Source of the DNA: an uncultured Collinsella sp.
GTDB taxonomy: Bacteria; Actinomycetota; Coriobacteriia; Coriobacteriales; Coriobacteriaceae
Length of the DNA stretch: 38,076 nt
Assembly (NCBI GenBank): GCA_958353395.1
Contig: CATWSG010000023.1
Span: 1-38,076, forward strand
Direction: 5' to 3'
This document shows, piece after piece, positions 8,173 to 15,733 of this stretch (position 1 is the first letter of the stretch; every line of letters starts with the position of its first letter). Position numbers and translations under genes: made by a program. The notes beneath the pieces are model-generated. The model searched no databases and was not told where the DNA came from. It was given only the letters and a program-made list of their open reading frames with translations.

Positions 8173-8218
8173 CTTCCGAAAATCATCGGACTCAGATCGT
8201 ACACACCTTCGGAAGGGA
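8173..8218 (+). promoter_or_regulatory. Leader hairpin overlapping the EIIA ribosome site
   Basis: CTTCCGAA (8173-8180) is perfectly complementary to TTCGGAAG (8208-8215); the 3' arm overlaps the presumed Shine-Dalgarno GGAAGGGA (8211-8218) 7 bases before the start codon. It could limit translation of the first PTS gene. Confidence 0.45.
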
Positions 8219-8225
8219 AATTTGA

Positions 8226-8669
8226 ATGGTTGGCTTTATTCTTACCGGTCATGGACAGTTCGCACCCGGCCTTGCAAGCGCTATCGCTATGGTTGCCGGC
8301 GACCAGCCTGCTTTTACCGTCGTTCCTTTTGAGGGCGACCAGGCCGCATCCTACGGTGAGGATCTCCGCGCCGCTATTACCGCCATGCGCGAGGAGTGCG
8401 ATGGCGTGCTTGTCTTTACCGACCTGCTTGGCGGCACCCCGTTCAACCAGTCGATGATGATTGCCCAGGATGTCGACAACGTCGAGGTTCTGACTGGCAC
8501 CAACCTTCCCATGGTTATTGAGCTTCTGTTCCTCCGCGGTAATGCCACGCTCGCCGAGCTTGGCGAGCAGGCCGTGACCGTTGGCCAGACGGGCATCACC
8601 GCCCAGACGGTCGCATCCGTTGCCGGCTCCGAGGAAGAGGATATCTTCGGCGACGAGGACGGCATCTAA
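8226..8669 (+). CDS. agaF: PTS mannose-family EIIA, GalNAc/galactosamine-type
   Basis: Takes phosphate from HPr and passes it to EIIB during sugar uptake. 147 residues, the normal size of a free mannose-family EIIA. The N-terminal VGFILTGHGQFAPGLASAIA carries the phosphorylated His at residue 9; VLVFTDLLGGTPFNQSMM is the second conserved loop. First gene of a five-gene operon; its stop overlaps the next start by one base (TAATG). Substrate is inferred from the linked agaS and nagA genes. The symbol follows the aga system. Confidence 0.92.
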   Translation: MVGFILTGHGQFAPGLASAIAMVAGDQPAFTVVPFEGDQAASYGEDLRAAITAMREECDGVLVFTDLLGGTPFNQSMMIAQDVDNVEVLTGTNLPMVIELLFLRGNATLAELGEQAVTVGQTGITAQTVASVAGSEEEDIFGDEDGI

Positions 8670-8950
8670 TGGCCGATTTCGGAGCCAACGTCCTGAGCTC
8701 CTCGGTCGCCCTTTTAGGCCTGCTTGTCATCATGGGCTTGATTTACACCATCTGGTCGCAAATCAACATGAAGAAGAAGCAGAAGTACTTCAAGGAGCTG
8801 CACACCGAGCTCAAGCCGGGTCAGGAGGTTCTTTTCGCCGGCGGTATCTACGGAACCGTCAAAGGCATCGAAGGCGAGAAGGTCCAGATCAAAGTCCGAT
8901 CCGGAGCCGTCGTAGATGTTTCGCGTTACGCGATTCAGGAGATCAAGTAA
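8669..8950 (+). CDS. YajC-like protein of the PTS operon
   Basis: 93 residues: one transmembrane helix at about 12-30 (SVALLGLLVIMGLIYTIW), a basic KKKQKYF stretch, and the YajC fold LKPGQEVLFAGGIYGTVKGI ending in VDVSRYAIQEIK. YajC is normally an accessory of the Sec translocase, encoded with secDF. Here it sits between EIIA and EIIB, as a YajC-family gene also does in some streptococcal mannose-family PTS loci (for example the hyaluronan-type PTS). A role in assembly or stability of the IIC/IID complex is plausible but unproven. Confidence 0.85.
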   Translation: MADFGANVLSSSVALLGLLVIMGLIYTIWSQINMKKKQKYFKELHTELKPGQEVLFAGGIYGTVKGIEGEKVQIKVRSGAVVDVSRYAIQEIK

Positions 8951-8986
8951 CTGTCGTCAGCAAATATCGAAAGGAAGCTGATCAAC

Positions 8987-9469
8987 ATGGCAGAACCCAA
9001 CATTCTTCTTACCCGCATCGATAACCGACTGGTTCATGGTCAGGTTGCCACCCAGTGGAACTCCACTCTGGGCTCCAACCTCATCCTCGTCGCCAACGAC
9101 GACGTGGCGTCCAACACCATGCGCCAGAACCTCATGAAGATGGCCGCTCCCGCCGGCGTCGCTACGCGTTTCTTCTCCCTGCAGAAGACCATCGACGTCA
9201 TTGGCAAGGCGAGCCCGCGCCAGAAGATCTTCATCGTGGCCGAAACACCGGAAGACGTGCTCACGCTCGTCAAGGGCGGTGTGCCTATAAAGAAGGTAAA
9301 CATCGGCAACATGCACATGTCGGAAGGAAAGCGCCAAGTCGCCACCTCCGTCGCAGTTAACGACGAGGATGTCGCTGCGTTTAAAGAGCTGCAGGAATTG
9401 GGGGTGGAGTTGGAGATCAGGCGTGTTCCGAGCACGCCTGTTGAGGACACGAGCAAGCTCTTCTCGTAA
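8987..9469 (+). CDS. agaV: PTS mannose-family EIIB, GalNAc/galactosamine-type
   Basis: Phosphoryl carrier between EIIA and the membrane EIIC/EIID. 160 residues; the active site loop LTRIDNRLVHGQVATQW contains the phosphorylated His at residue 17. The rest (LILVANDDVASN, FFSLQKTIDVI, VKGGVPIKKVNIGNMHM) is typical of the AgaV/AgaB subfamily. AAAGGAAG precedes the ATG. A diverged paralogue lacking this His is at 18723-19205. Confidence 0.93.
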   Translation: MAEPNILLTRIDNRLVHGQVATQWNSTLGSNLILVANDDVASNTMRQNLMKMAAPAGVATRFFSLQKTIDVIGKASPRQKIFIVAETPEDVLTLVKGGVPIKKVNIGNMHMSEGKRQVATSVAVNDEDVAAFKELQELGVELEIRRVPSTPVEDTSKLFS

Positions 9470-9559
9470 TCCTCGTGATCCACGTTGTCAGGAGTGAAAC
9501 CCTGACGTTCTGTACGTGATATCCAAAGTGCGTACATACATTTTGAAAGGAGGAGCAAG

Positions 9560-10360
9560 ATGGAATACTCGATCATCCAGATCGCTCTGGTCTTCGTTGT
9601 TACGTTCATCGCGGCAATCGACCAGTTTGACTTCCTCGAGTCTCTCTATCAGCCCATCGTCACCGGCGCCGTCATCGGTCTTATCCTTGGCGACCTCAAC
9701 ACCGGTCTTCTCGTGGGTGGTACCTATCAGCTCATGACGATCGGCAACATGCCGATCGGAGGCGCCCAGCCGCCTAACGCCGTCATCGGCGGCATCATGG
9801 CAGCCATTCTCGCTATCGCCACGGGCCTCGAGCCCAACGCGGCAGTCGGCCTCGCCATTCCGTTCGCTCTGCTTGGCCAGCTTGGCGTTACCCTGGTCTT
9901 CACGCTTATGTCCCCGCTTATGTCCACGGCCGATAACATGGCTCACAACGCGGACACCAAGGGCATCGAGCGCCTGAACTACTTCGCCATGGCTCTGCTC
10001 GGCCTGATCTTCGCTGTCGTCGTCACCCTGTTCTTCATCGCTGGCGCTACCATCGGTCAGACCATCGCTTCCGCCATCCCGACTTGGCTGCAGACCGGTC
10101 TCTCCGCTGCAGGCGGCATGATGCGCTTCGTCGGCTTCGCCGTCCTGCTCAAGGTAATGATGAACCGCGATATGTGGGGCTTCTTCCTCATGGGCTTTGG
10201 CCTCGCGCTCATCACCGTTGCCAACGATTCGCTGGCAACCCCTGCTCTGCTCATCCTCGCTCTCATCGGCTTCGGCATCGCTTTCTGGGACTTCCAGCAG
10301 CAGACCGAGCTGAAGGGTGCAGCTGTTTCTGACGGAGGTGACTTCGAAGATGGCATCTAA
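9560..10360 (+). CDS. agaW: PTS mannose-family EIIC, membrane channel subunit
   Basis: 266 residues, polytopic. Contains FVVTFIAAIDQFDFLESLYQ, VTGAVIGLILGDLNTGLLVG and the family-typical IGGAQPPNAVIGGIMAAILA. Forms the sugar channel with EIID. AAAGGAGG lies directly upstream of the ATG. Its end overlaps the EIID start by 11 bases, indicating translational coupling. Confidence 0.92.
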   Translation: MEYSIIQIALVFVVTFIAAIDQFDFLESLYQPIVTGAVIGLILGDLNTGLLVGGTYQLMTIGNMPIGGAQPPNAVIGGIMAAILAIATGLEPNAAVGLAIPFALLGQLGVTLVFTLMSPLMSTADNMAHNADTKGIERLNYFAMALLGLIFAVVVTLFFIAGATIGQTIASAIPTWLQTGLSAAGGMMRFVGFAVLLKVMMNRDMWGFFLMGFGLALITVANDSLATPALLILALIGFGIAFWDFQQQTELKGAAVSDGGDFEDGI

Positions 10361-11432
10361 TGAGTATGTGATCCCGGAGCACTACGAGGATCTCACTCCT
10401 GCTCCGCAGCTCGACCAGAAGACCCTCAACAAGATGGCTTGGCGCTCCTGCTTCCTGCAGGCCTCGTTCAACTACGAGCGTATGCAGGCCGCTGGCTGGC
10501 TCTACTCCATCATCCCCGGTCTGGAGAAGATCCACACCAACAAGAACGACCTCGCGGCTTCCATGAGCCACAACCTGGAGTTCTTCAACACCCACCCGTT
10601 CCTCGTCACCTTTGTTATGGGCATCGTGCTTTCGCTCGAGCAGAACAAGGTTGACATCCCCACGATCCGCGCCGTCCGCGTCGCCGCAATGGGCCCGCTC
10701 GGTGGTATCGGTGACGCCCTGTTCTGGCTGACGCTCGTGCCTATCACGGCCGGCATCACCTCCAACATGGCCATCAACGGCAACGCCGCTGCACCGATCA
10801 TCTTCCTGGTGATCTTCAACGTCGTCCAGTTCGCTCTGCGCTTCTGGCTCATGAACTGGTCCTACAAGCTTGGCACCAGCGCTATTGACGCTCTGACTGC
10901 CAACATGCAGGCCTTCACGCGTGCCGCTTCCATCATGGGCGTCTTCGTCGTCGGTTGCCTGGTCGTCACCATGGGTGGCACCCAGATCAACCTCCAGATC
11001 CCCAACGGCACCACCCGCGGCCTCTCCGCTACTACCGTGATTGTCTCCGAGAAGGAGGCCGAGAACTTCACCGGTATGGAGGGCATCGATACCGAGACCG
11101 CTGAGGCCGGTACCATCGCCATGACCGATAAGGACGGCAACGCCCTTACCGCTTCCGATGCCGACGGCAACGCTGTCGAGTGCGGCGTCACCGATCTGGG
11201 CAACGGCATGGAGTCCGTGACCTACGGCACCGTTACCGAGGATCCGGTCAACTTCTCTGTTGCCGACACCCTCAACACCATCGTCCCGAAGCTCGTCCCG
11301 CTTATGCTTACGCTGCTGCTTTACTACATGTTCGCTAAGCACAGCTGGACCCCGACCAAGGGCATTCTCCTGCTCTTCGTCCTTGGCATCCTGGGCGCTG
11401 GCCCGCTTGGTCTCTGGCCGAGCATCTGGTAA
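10350..11432 (+). CDS. agaE: PTS mannose-family EIID with an extra inserted domain
   Basis: Second membrane subunit of the channel. 360 residues, about 80-100 longer than usual EIID proteins (about 265-285). The N-terminal part is canonical (LNKMAWRSCFLQASFNYERM, LEFFNTHPFLVTFVMGI, AMGPLGGIGDALFWLTLVPI) and so are the closing hydrophobic helices. The extra length lies at about residues 212-299, a hydrophilic, Thr/Asp/Glu-rich stretch (GIDTETAEAGTIAMTDKDGN) between two membrane segments. ATG 10350 was chosen over an upstream GTG because of GGAGG at 10334-10338 and the family N-terminus. Confidence 0.9.
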   Translation: MASNEYVIPEHYEDLTPAPQLDQKTLNKMAWRSCFLQASFNYERMQAAGWLYSIIPGLEKIHTNKNDLAASMSHNLEFFNTHPFLVTFVMGIVLSLEQNKVDIPTIRAVRVAAMGPLGGIGDALFWLTLVPITAGITSNMAINGNAAAPIIFLVIFNVVQFALRFWLMNWSYKLGTSAIDALTANMQAFTRAASIMGVFVVGCLVVTMGGTQINLQIPNGTTRGLSATTVIVSEKEAENFTGMEGIDTETAEAGTIAMTDKDGNALTASDADGNAVECGVTDLGNGMESVTYGTVTEDPVNFSVADTLNTIVPKLVPLMLTLLLYYMFAKHSWTPTKGILLLFVLGILGAGPLGLWPSIW

Positions 11433-11445
11433 GGCTCTAGCTTGA

Positions 11446-11474
11446 GGGGTGTGTCCCTACGCGGCTCACACCCC
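11446..11474 (+). repeat. Hairpin after EIID
   Basis: GGGGTGTG pairs with CACACCCC. No U tract; probably a 3'-end stabilising stem ahead of the terminator. Confidence 0.5.
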
Positions 11475-11498
11475 GACCCCTTAAGCCATGTGTATGTT

Positions 11499-11540
11499 AA
11501 AAGCCGCGCGCTCTTTCGAGCACGCGGCTTTTGTTTTCTT
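11499..11540 (+). terminator. Terminator of the aga PTS operon
   Basis: AAAAGCCGCG / CGCGGCTTTT stem followed by GTTTTCTT. Confidence 0.85.
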
Positions 11541-11548
11541 GATGATTC

Positions 11549-11579
11549 GGGTGTTGCAGACTGATAATGCTTAACACCC
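11549..11579. repeat. Inverted repeat upstream of the GntR gene
   Basis: GGGTGTT (11549-11555) and AACACCC (11573-11579) around 17 bases, in the probable promoter of the regulator. Possible operator. Confidence 0.35.
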
Positions 11580-11617
11580 TAGGTAGTTAGCCGAATTCGA
11601 GCAAAAGGGAGGATAGG

Positions 11618-12349
11618 ATGGCGATCGGAGCGCGTAAGCAACCGCTGTACGATCAGCTGGTCGATATTCTGACCGAAAAGATCGACCATGAATATCGCGC
11701 CGGTGACATGATTCCTTCCGAGCGCGAACTTTCGGAGCGCTATGGTCTCTCGCGCACTACGGTACGCCTGGCTCTGCAGGAACTGGAGCGTTTAGGACTG
11801 GTGGTTCGGCAGCACGGTCGCGGTACCTTTGTGACCGACCGTTCGGCAAAAGCAACCAATCTTATGCAGTCCTACAGCTTTACCGAGCAGATGCGCGCGA
11901 TGGGTCGCGACCCCGAGACCACGATTCTCGAGTTTTGCGAGATGGAGGCCGATAAGAATCTGGCCGAGCATATGGGATTGCGTATCGGTGATCGCATTTT
12001 TAAGCTTAAGCGCCTTCGTTCTGCCGATAACATGCCCATGATGGTCGAACGCAGCTATCTACCGGTTCGTCAATTTCTGTCCCTAAAGCGACCACTGCTG
12101 GAGCGTAAGCCGCTTTACGATGTGATTGAGCAAGACTTTCAGCAAAAGATTCGCGTGGCCGAAGAGGAGTTCTATGCGAGCATAGCCCGTCCCACCGACG
12201 CCCACCTTTTGGGAATTGTCGAGGGCTCGCCTGTGCTCGATTTGGTCAGGACTACGTATAACGAGTCAAACGAGGTTGTGGAGTATACACTCTCGGTTGC
12301 TCGTGCCGATCAGTTTAAATACAAGGTTTACCACCAGCGTAGCAACTAG
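11618..12349 (+). CDS. GntR/HutC-family regulator of the aga genes
   Basis: 243 residues. N-terminal winged helix-turn-helix (PSERELSERYGLSRTTVRLA, then LERLGLVVRQHGRGTFVTD) and a C-terminal UTRA effector domain (from about residue 95, ending VEYTLSVARADQFKYKVYHQ). Family members such as NagR, DasR and GamR sense amino-sugar phosphates and bind TGGT/ACCA half-sites. It lies between the PTS operon and agaS-nagA, both of which carry the same TGGTTACTACCAG sequence upstream. GGGAGGA precedes the ATG. Repressor action is inferred. Confidence 0.92.
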   Translation: MAIGARKQPLYDQLVDILTEKIDHEYRAGDMIPSERELSERYGLSRTTVRLALQELERLGLVVRQHGRGTFVTDRSAKATNLMQSYSFTEQMRAMGRDPETTILEFCEMEADKNLAEHMGLRIGDRIFKLKRLRSADNMPMMVERSYLPVRQFLSLKRPLLERKPLYDVIEQDFQQKIRVAEEEFYASIARPTDAHLLGIVEGSPVLDLVRTTYNESNEVVEYTLSVARADQFKYKVYHQRSN

Positions 12350-12388
12350 TGTACGCATCGTTTCCATATGATGATTCTTTGCATTTAA

Positions 12389-12402
12389 CTGGTTACTACC
12401 AG
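12389..12402. promoter_or_regulatory. GntR-type operator upstream of agaS
   Basis: CTGGT-TACT-ACCAG, perfect 5-base arms; overlaps the -35 region of the agaS promoter. Shares 13 bases with the PTS-operon site. Confidence 0.7.
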
Positions 12403-12418
12403 ATAACCAACCGAAGTG

Positions 12419-12424
12419 TATAAT
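12419..12424 (+). promoter_or_regulatory. -10 element of agaS
   Basis: TATAAT, 40 bases before the ATG, with the operator occupying the -35 position. Confidence 0.65.
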
Positions 12425-12463
12425 TGCACGTCAGAGGATTACTTCTAGAGAGAGGTATTAGAA

Positions 12464-13630
12464 ATGTTCGAGAAGAGTGTCGAGGAGCTCACCGAGCTCG
12501 GCGCCCAGATCACCACGGCCGAAATTGCTCAGCAGCCCGAGCTTTGGCGTGATACGCTCAACATCTATCGCGAGAACAAGGAGGCCATCGAGGCCTTCCT
12601 GGCCGAGGCTCGCGCTATGGGCGAGGGCCGTCTGTCCGTTGTCTTCACCGGTGCCGGTACGTCCGACTACGTTGGCGATACCTGCGCCCCGTACCTGCGT
12701 CACGCTGGCAACACTGATCTCTACGACTTTAAGCCCATCGCCACGACCGACATCGTGAGCGCTCCGCGCGACTTCCTGCGCGCCGAGGATCCCACGCTCG
12801 TGGTTTCCTTTGCCCGCTCTGGCAACAGCCCCGAGAGCCTTGCCGCCGTTGCCGTTGCCAAGGAGCTCGTCCACAACGTCAAGTTCCTTAACATCACCTG
12901 CGCTCCCGAGGGCAAGCTCGCCGTCGAGTCTGCCGATGATCCCAATGCGCTGACGCTGCTCATTCCGCGCGCCAACGACAAGGGCTTCGCCATGACCGGT
13001 TCTTATTCCTGCATGACCCTGCTCTCCACCCTTATTTTCGACACTGCCTCTGACGAGCAGAAGGCCGAGTGGGTCGAGACCATCGCCAAGATGGGCGAGG
13101 AGGTTATCGCTCGCGAGTCCGAGGTCGCCGATTACCTCGCTGGCGACTTCAACCGCGTGACCTACCTGGGCTCCGGCTCCTTTGGCGGCCTTGCTCAGGA
13201 GAGCCAGCTTAAGATTCTCGAGCTTGCTCACGGCCTGGTTGCCACTTCTTACGATACTTCCATGGGCTATCGTCACGGACCCAAGTCCTTCGTCGACGAT
13301 AAGACGCTCGTCTTCGTGTTCGTCAACAACGACGCCTACACCCGTCAGTACGACATCGACATCCTCAACGAGATCGGTGGCGACAAGATCGCTCAGCACA
13401 CCGTCGCCGTTCAGCAGGAAGGTGCCACCGTCTATGAGGGTGAGTCCTTCACCTTTAAGGGCTACGAGGCACTTCCCGAGGGCTACCTTGCTCTGCCGTT
13501 CGTGATGTTTGCCCAGGCTATCAGCCTGCTCAACTCCGTGCGCGTGGGCAACACGCCCGATACGCCGAGCCCCACCGGCACGGTCAACCGCGTGGTTAAG
13601 GGCGTGACGATTCACCCCTTCACCGCTTAA
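12464..13630 (+). CDS. agaS: AgaS-type D-galactosamine-6-phosphate deaminase/isomerase (SIS domains)
   Basis: 388 residues, two SIS sugar-isomerase domains. Converts galactosamine 6-phosphate to tagatose 6-phosphate plus ammonia in the Aga pathway. First domain: LSVVFTGAGTSDYVGDTCAP and LVVSFARSGNSPESLAAVAV, the Ser/Thr-rich phosphosugar loops. Second domain: VTYLGSGSFGGLAQESQLKI and the conserved SMGYRHGPKSFVDDKTLVFV. The closest recognisable family is AgaS rather than GlmS (no glutaminase domain). GAGAGAGG precedes the ATG. It has its own promoter/operator and its own terminator. Confidence 0.93.
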   Translation: MFEKSVEELTELGAQITTAEIAQQPELWRDTLNIYRENKEAIEAFLAEARAMGEGRLSVVFTGAGTSDYVGDTCAPYLRHAGNTDLYDFKPIATTDIVSAPRDFLRAEDPTLVVSFARSGNSPESLAAVAVAKELVHNVKFLNITCAPEGKLAVESADDPNALTLLIPRANDKGFAMTGSYSCMTLLSTLIFDTASDEQKAEWVETIAKMGEEVIARESEVADYLAGDFNRVTYLGSGSFGGLAQESQLKILELAHGLVATSYDTSMGYRHGPKSFVDDKTLVFVFVNNDAYTRQYDIDILNEIGGDKIAQHTVAVQQEGATVYEGESFTFKGYEALPEGYLALPFVMFAQAISLLNSVRVGNTPDTPSPTGTVNRVVKGVTIHPFTA

Positions 13631-13648
13631 TCGCGTCCCCCTGTAAGG

Positions 13649-13690
13649 GCGCCCGTCCGCTCATAACGGCGGGCGGGCGCTTTTTGTTTT
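13649..13690 (+). terminator. Terminator of agaS
   Basis: 12-base GC-rich stem (GCGCCCGTCCGC / GCGGGCGGGCGC, one G-T pair) followed by TTTTTGTTTT. Confidence 0.85.
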
Positions 13691-13747
13691 ACGTGTGCTG
13701 GGTATAAGCATCACCACAGTCAACTGCTTTAGAAGCAAGGAGTGCAT

Positions 13748-14917
13748 ATGAGCACGTACGCAATTAAGGCTGACAAGTTCTTCTTGCCGGCAGGCCCGCA
13801 ACTGGGCGGCTATCTTATGGTCGAGGATGGCGTCTTTGGCGCCTGGCAGGCCGACGAGCCCTCTTGCGAGATTAAGGACTACATGGGATCGTGGATTGCG
13901 CCGGGTATGGTCGATACTCACATCCACGGCTTCTACAACCACTCAACTACCGATAACGATCCCGAGGGCATCGATATCAGCTCGACCGAGCTCGCCCGTC
14001 GCGGTACCACCAGCTGGCTGCCCACGACGTTCACCGATGGCGTCGAGCAGATCAAGGACGCCTGCGCCGCTATCGCTCAGGCGGACGAGGGCCGCGGCCC
14101 CGACTTCTGCGGTGCACGCATTCAGGGCATCTACCTGGAGGGCCCCTTCTTTACCATGAAGCATGTGGGCGCGCAGAACCCCGCTTATCTGATTGACCCC
14201 TCTGAGGAGGTCTTCGACCAGTGGCAGGAGGCTGCGGGTGGTCGCATCGTTAAGAGCGCCATGGCGGCCGAGCGCGACGGTGCCGCTGCTTATGCGGCTG
14301 CGCTGAACGCCAAGGGCGTGGTGACCAGCATCGGTCACTCCGACGCCACCTACGATGAGTGCATCGCCGCCATCAACGCCGGCGCCAGCTGCTTTACGCA
14401 TACCTATAACGGCCAGCGCGGGCTGCATCACCGTGAGCCCGGTGTCGTGGGTGCTGCCATGTCCACGCCCGAGACCTACGCCGAGATCATCTGTGATGGC
14501 AAACACGTAAACCCCGCTGCCATCAAGGCGCTGCTGCAGGCAAAGGGCTGGCAGCATACGGTGCTCATCACCGACTGCCTTGGCTGCGGCGGCATGCCCG
14601 AGGGCAGCTACACCAGTGGCGGCATGGACGTCATCATGAAGGACAACCTGTGCTGGCTCGCCGACGGCAAGAGCATTGCCGGCTCGGTGCTCACGCTTGC
14701 CCAGGGCGTCAAGAACATCGTCGACTGGGGCATCGCCAGCGCCGATATCGCCATTCGCATGGCAACCGAGGTGCCGGCACGCTCCGCGCACATCGAGGGT
14801 AAGTGCGGCAGCATCATGCCGGGTCGCGACGCCGACTTTGTCGTGTTCGACCATGAGCTCACCCTCGTCGAGACGTATGTTGGCGGCCAGAGCGTCGGCA
14901 ACGCCTTTACCGAGTAA
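13748..14917 (+). CDS. nagA: N-acetylglucosamine/galactosamine-6-phosphate deacetylase
   Basis: 389-residue amidohydrolase that removes acetate from amino-sugar 6-phosphates, feeding AgaS. Metal-site motif APGMVDTHIHGF (His 58 and 60), the metal-ligand loop YLEGPFFTMKHVGAQN, SIGHSDATYDECIAAI and the catalytic region VLITDCLGCGGMPEG. In this context the substrate is probably GalNAc 6-phosphate (AgaA role), but NagA and AgaA cannot be told apart by eye. ATG 13748 sits 6 bases after AAGGAG; an in-frame GTG at 13742 overlaps that site. A TATAAG at 13703-13708 may be its -10. A relic of a second copy's 3' end lies at 17638-17775. Confidence 0.92.
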   Translation: MSTYAIKADKFFLPAGPQLGGYLMVEDGVFGAWQADEPSCEIKDYMGSWIAPGMVDTHIHGFYNHSTTDNDPEGIDISSTELARRGTTSWLPTTFTDGVEQIKDACAAIAQADEGRGPDFCGARIQGIYLEGPFFTMKHVGAQNPAYLIDPSEEVFDQWQEAAGGRIVKSAMAAERDGAAAYAAALNAKGVVTSIGHSDATYDECIAAINAGASCFTHTYNGQRGLHHREPGVVGAAMSTPETYAEIICDGKHVNPAAIKALLQAKGWQHTVLITDCLGCGGMPEGSYTSGGMDVIMKDNLCWLADGKSIAGSVLTLAQGVKNIVDWGIASADIAIRMATEVPARSAHIEGKCGSIMPGRDADFVVFDHELTLVETYVGGQSVGNAFTE

Positions 14918-14923
14918 CGATAG

Positions 14924-14961
14924 AAAAAGACGGCGGGCCCGAATCTGCTCGGACCCGCCGT
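14924..14961 (-). terminator. Terminator between convergent nagA and flavodoxin genes
   Basis: 13-base stem (ACGGCGGGCCCGA / TCGGACCCGCCGT, one wobble). The AAAAA on the plus side gives a U tract for the minus-strand flavodoxin transcript; the stem may also end nagA transcription. Confidence 0.7.
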
Positions 14962-14992
14962 ATGGGTTAAACGCTCAAAAGCACCTTCACAG

Positions 14993-15577
14993 TTACAGCT
15001 TGTTAGCGATCTTCTTTGCCGTGCGCTTAACGCCGGCCACCAGGCCTCCCGCAGGATGCTCCTTCTCGTATGCTAGGCGCTTTTCGCGCTTGGCGTACTC
15101 TTCGACGATGATGTCGCCATACTCGTCTTCGATCTTGTCGAAGAAGTCGACGGCGCCCTTAATTTCCTCAGCGGTTGGGTGTCCCTTTTGGACACCGCCG
15201 GTGAGTTTGAACGGCCCCCACGTATCAAAGCCGGGGCAGCCGTAGACACCCATAAAGATGGCCTGCCTCATGCGGCAGATGCCATCGATATCCTTGCCGT
15301 ACCACTTGTTTTTGCCGCCATAGGTCATAAGGCCAAACACCTTGTCCTGCGGCTGCAGCACGTTCGTGAGCACGCGTGCCATGTCCTTGTCGATCTCGGA
15401 GTAATAGATGCCCGTGGCGACACCGATCAGATGGTATTCGTGCAGGTCGGGATACTCGTTTTTGCCGAGCGCCTTGACGTCGAGGGTATCGATCTCGGGG
15501 TGTGCCTCGACGATGGCGTCCACGAGCTTTTTCGTATTGCCGTGATGGCGCGAGGCGTAGAGGATGATGGTTCGCAT
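14993..15577 (-). CDS. Flavodoxin-domain protein
   Basis: 194 residues. ILYASRHHGNTKKLVDAIVE carries the FMN-phosphate loop (S-x-x-x-G-N-T); VATGIYYSEIDKDM and GLMTYGGKNKWYG follow as the other flavin-contact loops. Resembles flavodoxin-like proteins that act as low-potential electron carriers or flavodoxin-type oxidoreductases. The start with AAAGG upstream was chosen; the frame stays open much further back, but that part only mirrors the lacX gene. Divergent from lacX across a 156-base gap. Confidence 0.85.
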   Translation of the reverse strand: MRTIILYASRHHGNTKKLVDAIVEAHPEIDTLDVKALGKNEYPDLHEYHLIGVATGIYYSEIDKDMARVLTNVLQPQDKVFGLMTYGGKNKWYGKDIDGICRMRQAIFMGVYGCPGFDTWGPFKLTGGVQKGHPTAEEIKGAVDFFDKIEDEYGDIIVEEYAKREKRLAYEKEHPAGGLVAGVKRTAKKIANKL

Positions 15578-15733
15578 AAGAAGGCCTTTCAGCTGTAATT
15601 GCATCAATGTCTGTATGGTACCCCGTTGCATGGCTGGGATACCGGACGCATCGATGAACGTGCGGGTTTGTCCTTTGGTTAGGGCCGAGACGGGTACTTG
15701 CGAGCAAAAAGCAGTTGTTCGAAAGGATGGGCA

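Larger units (their letters stand above)
7512..8225. promoter_or_regulatory. 714-base control region between the XRE pair and the aga PTS operon
   Basis: No gene is supported. It is AT-rich and dense in symmetry: the XRE palindrome (7534-7551), a dyad of the CGGT-NAA-CGGT motif (7773-7802), direct repeats ACTGGTT/ACTGGTA (7814-7830), a 17-base palindrome (7923-7939), CGGTTT-CA-AAACCG (7957-7970), another CGGTAAACGGT (7991-8001), an extended -10 promoter, GntR-type sites and a structured leader. The number of sites suggests integration of several regulators. Confidence 0.7.
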
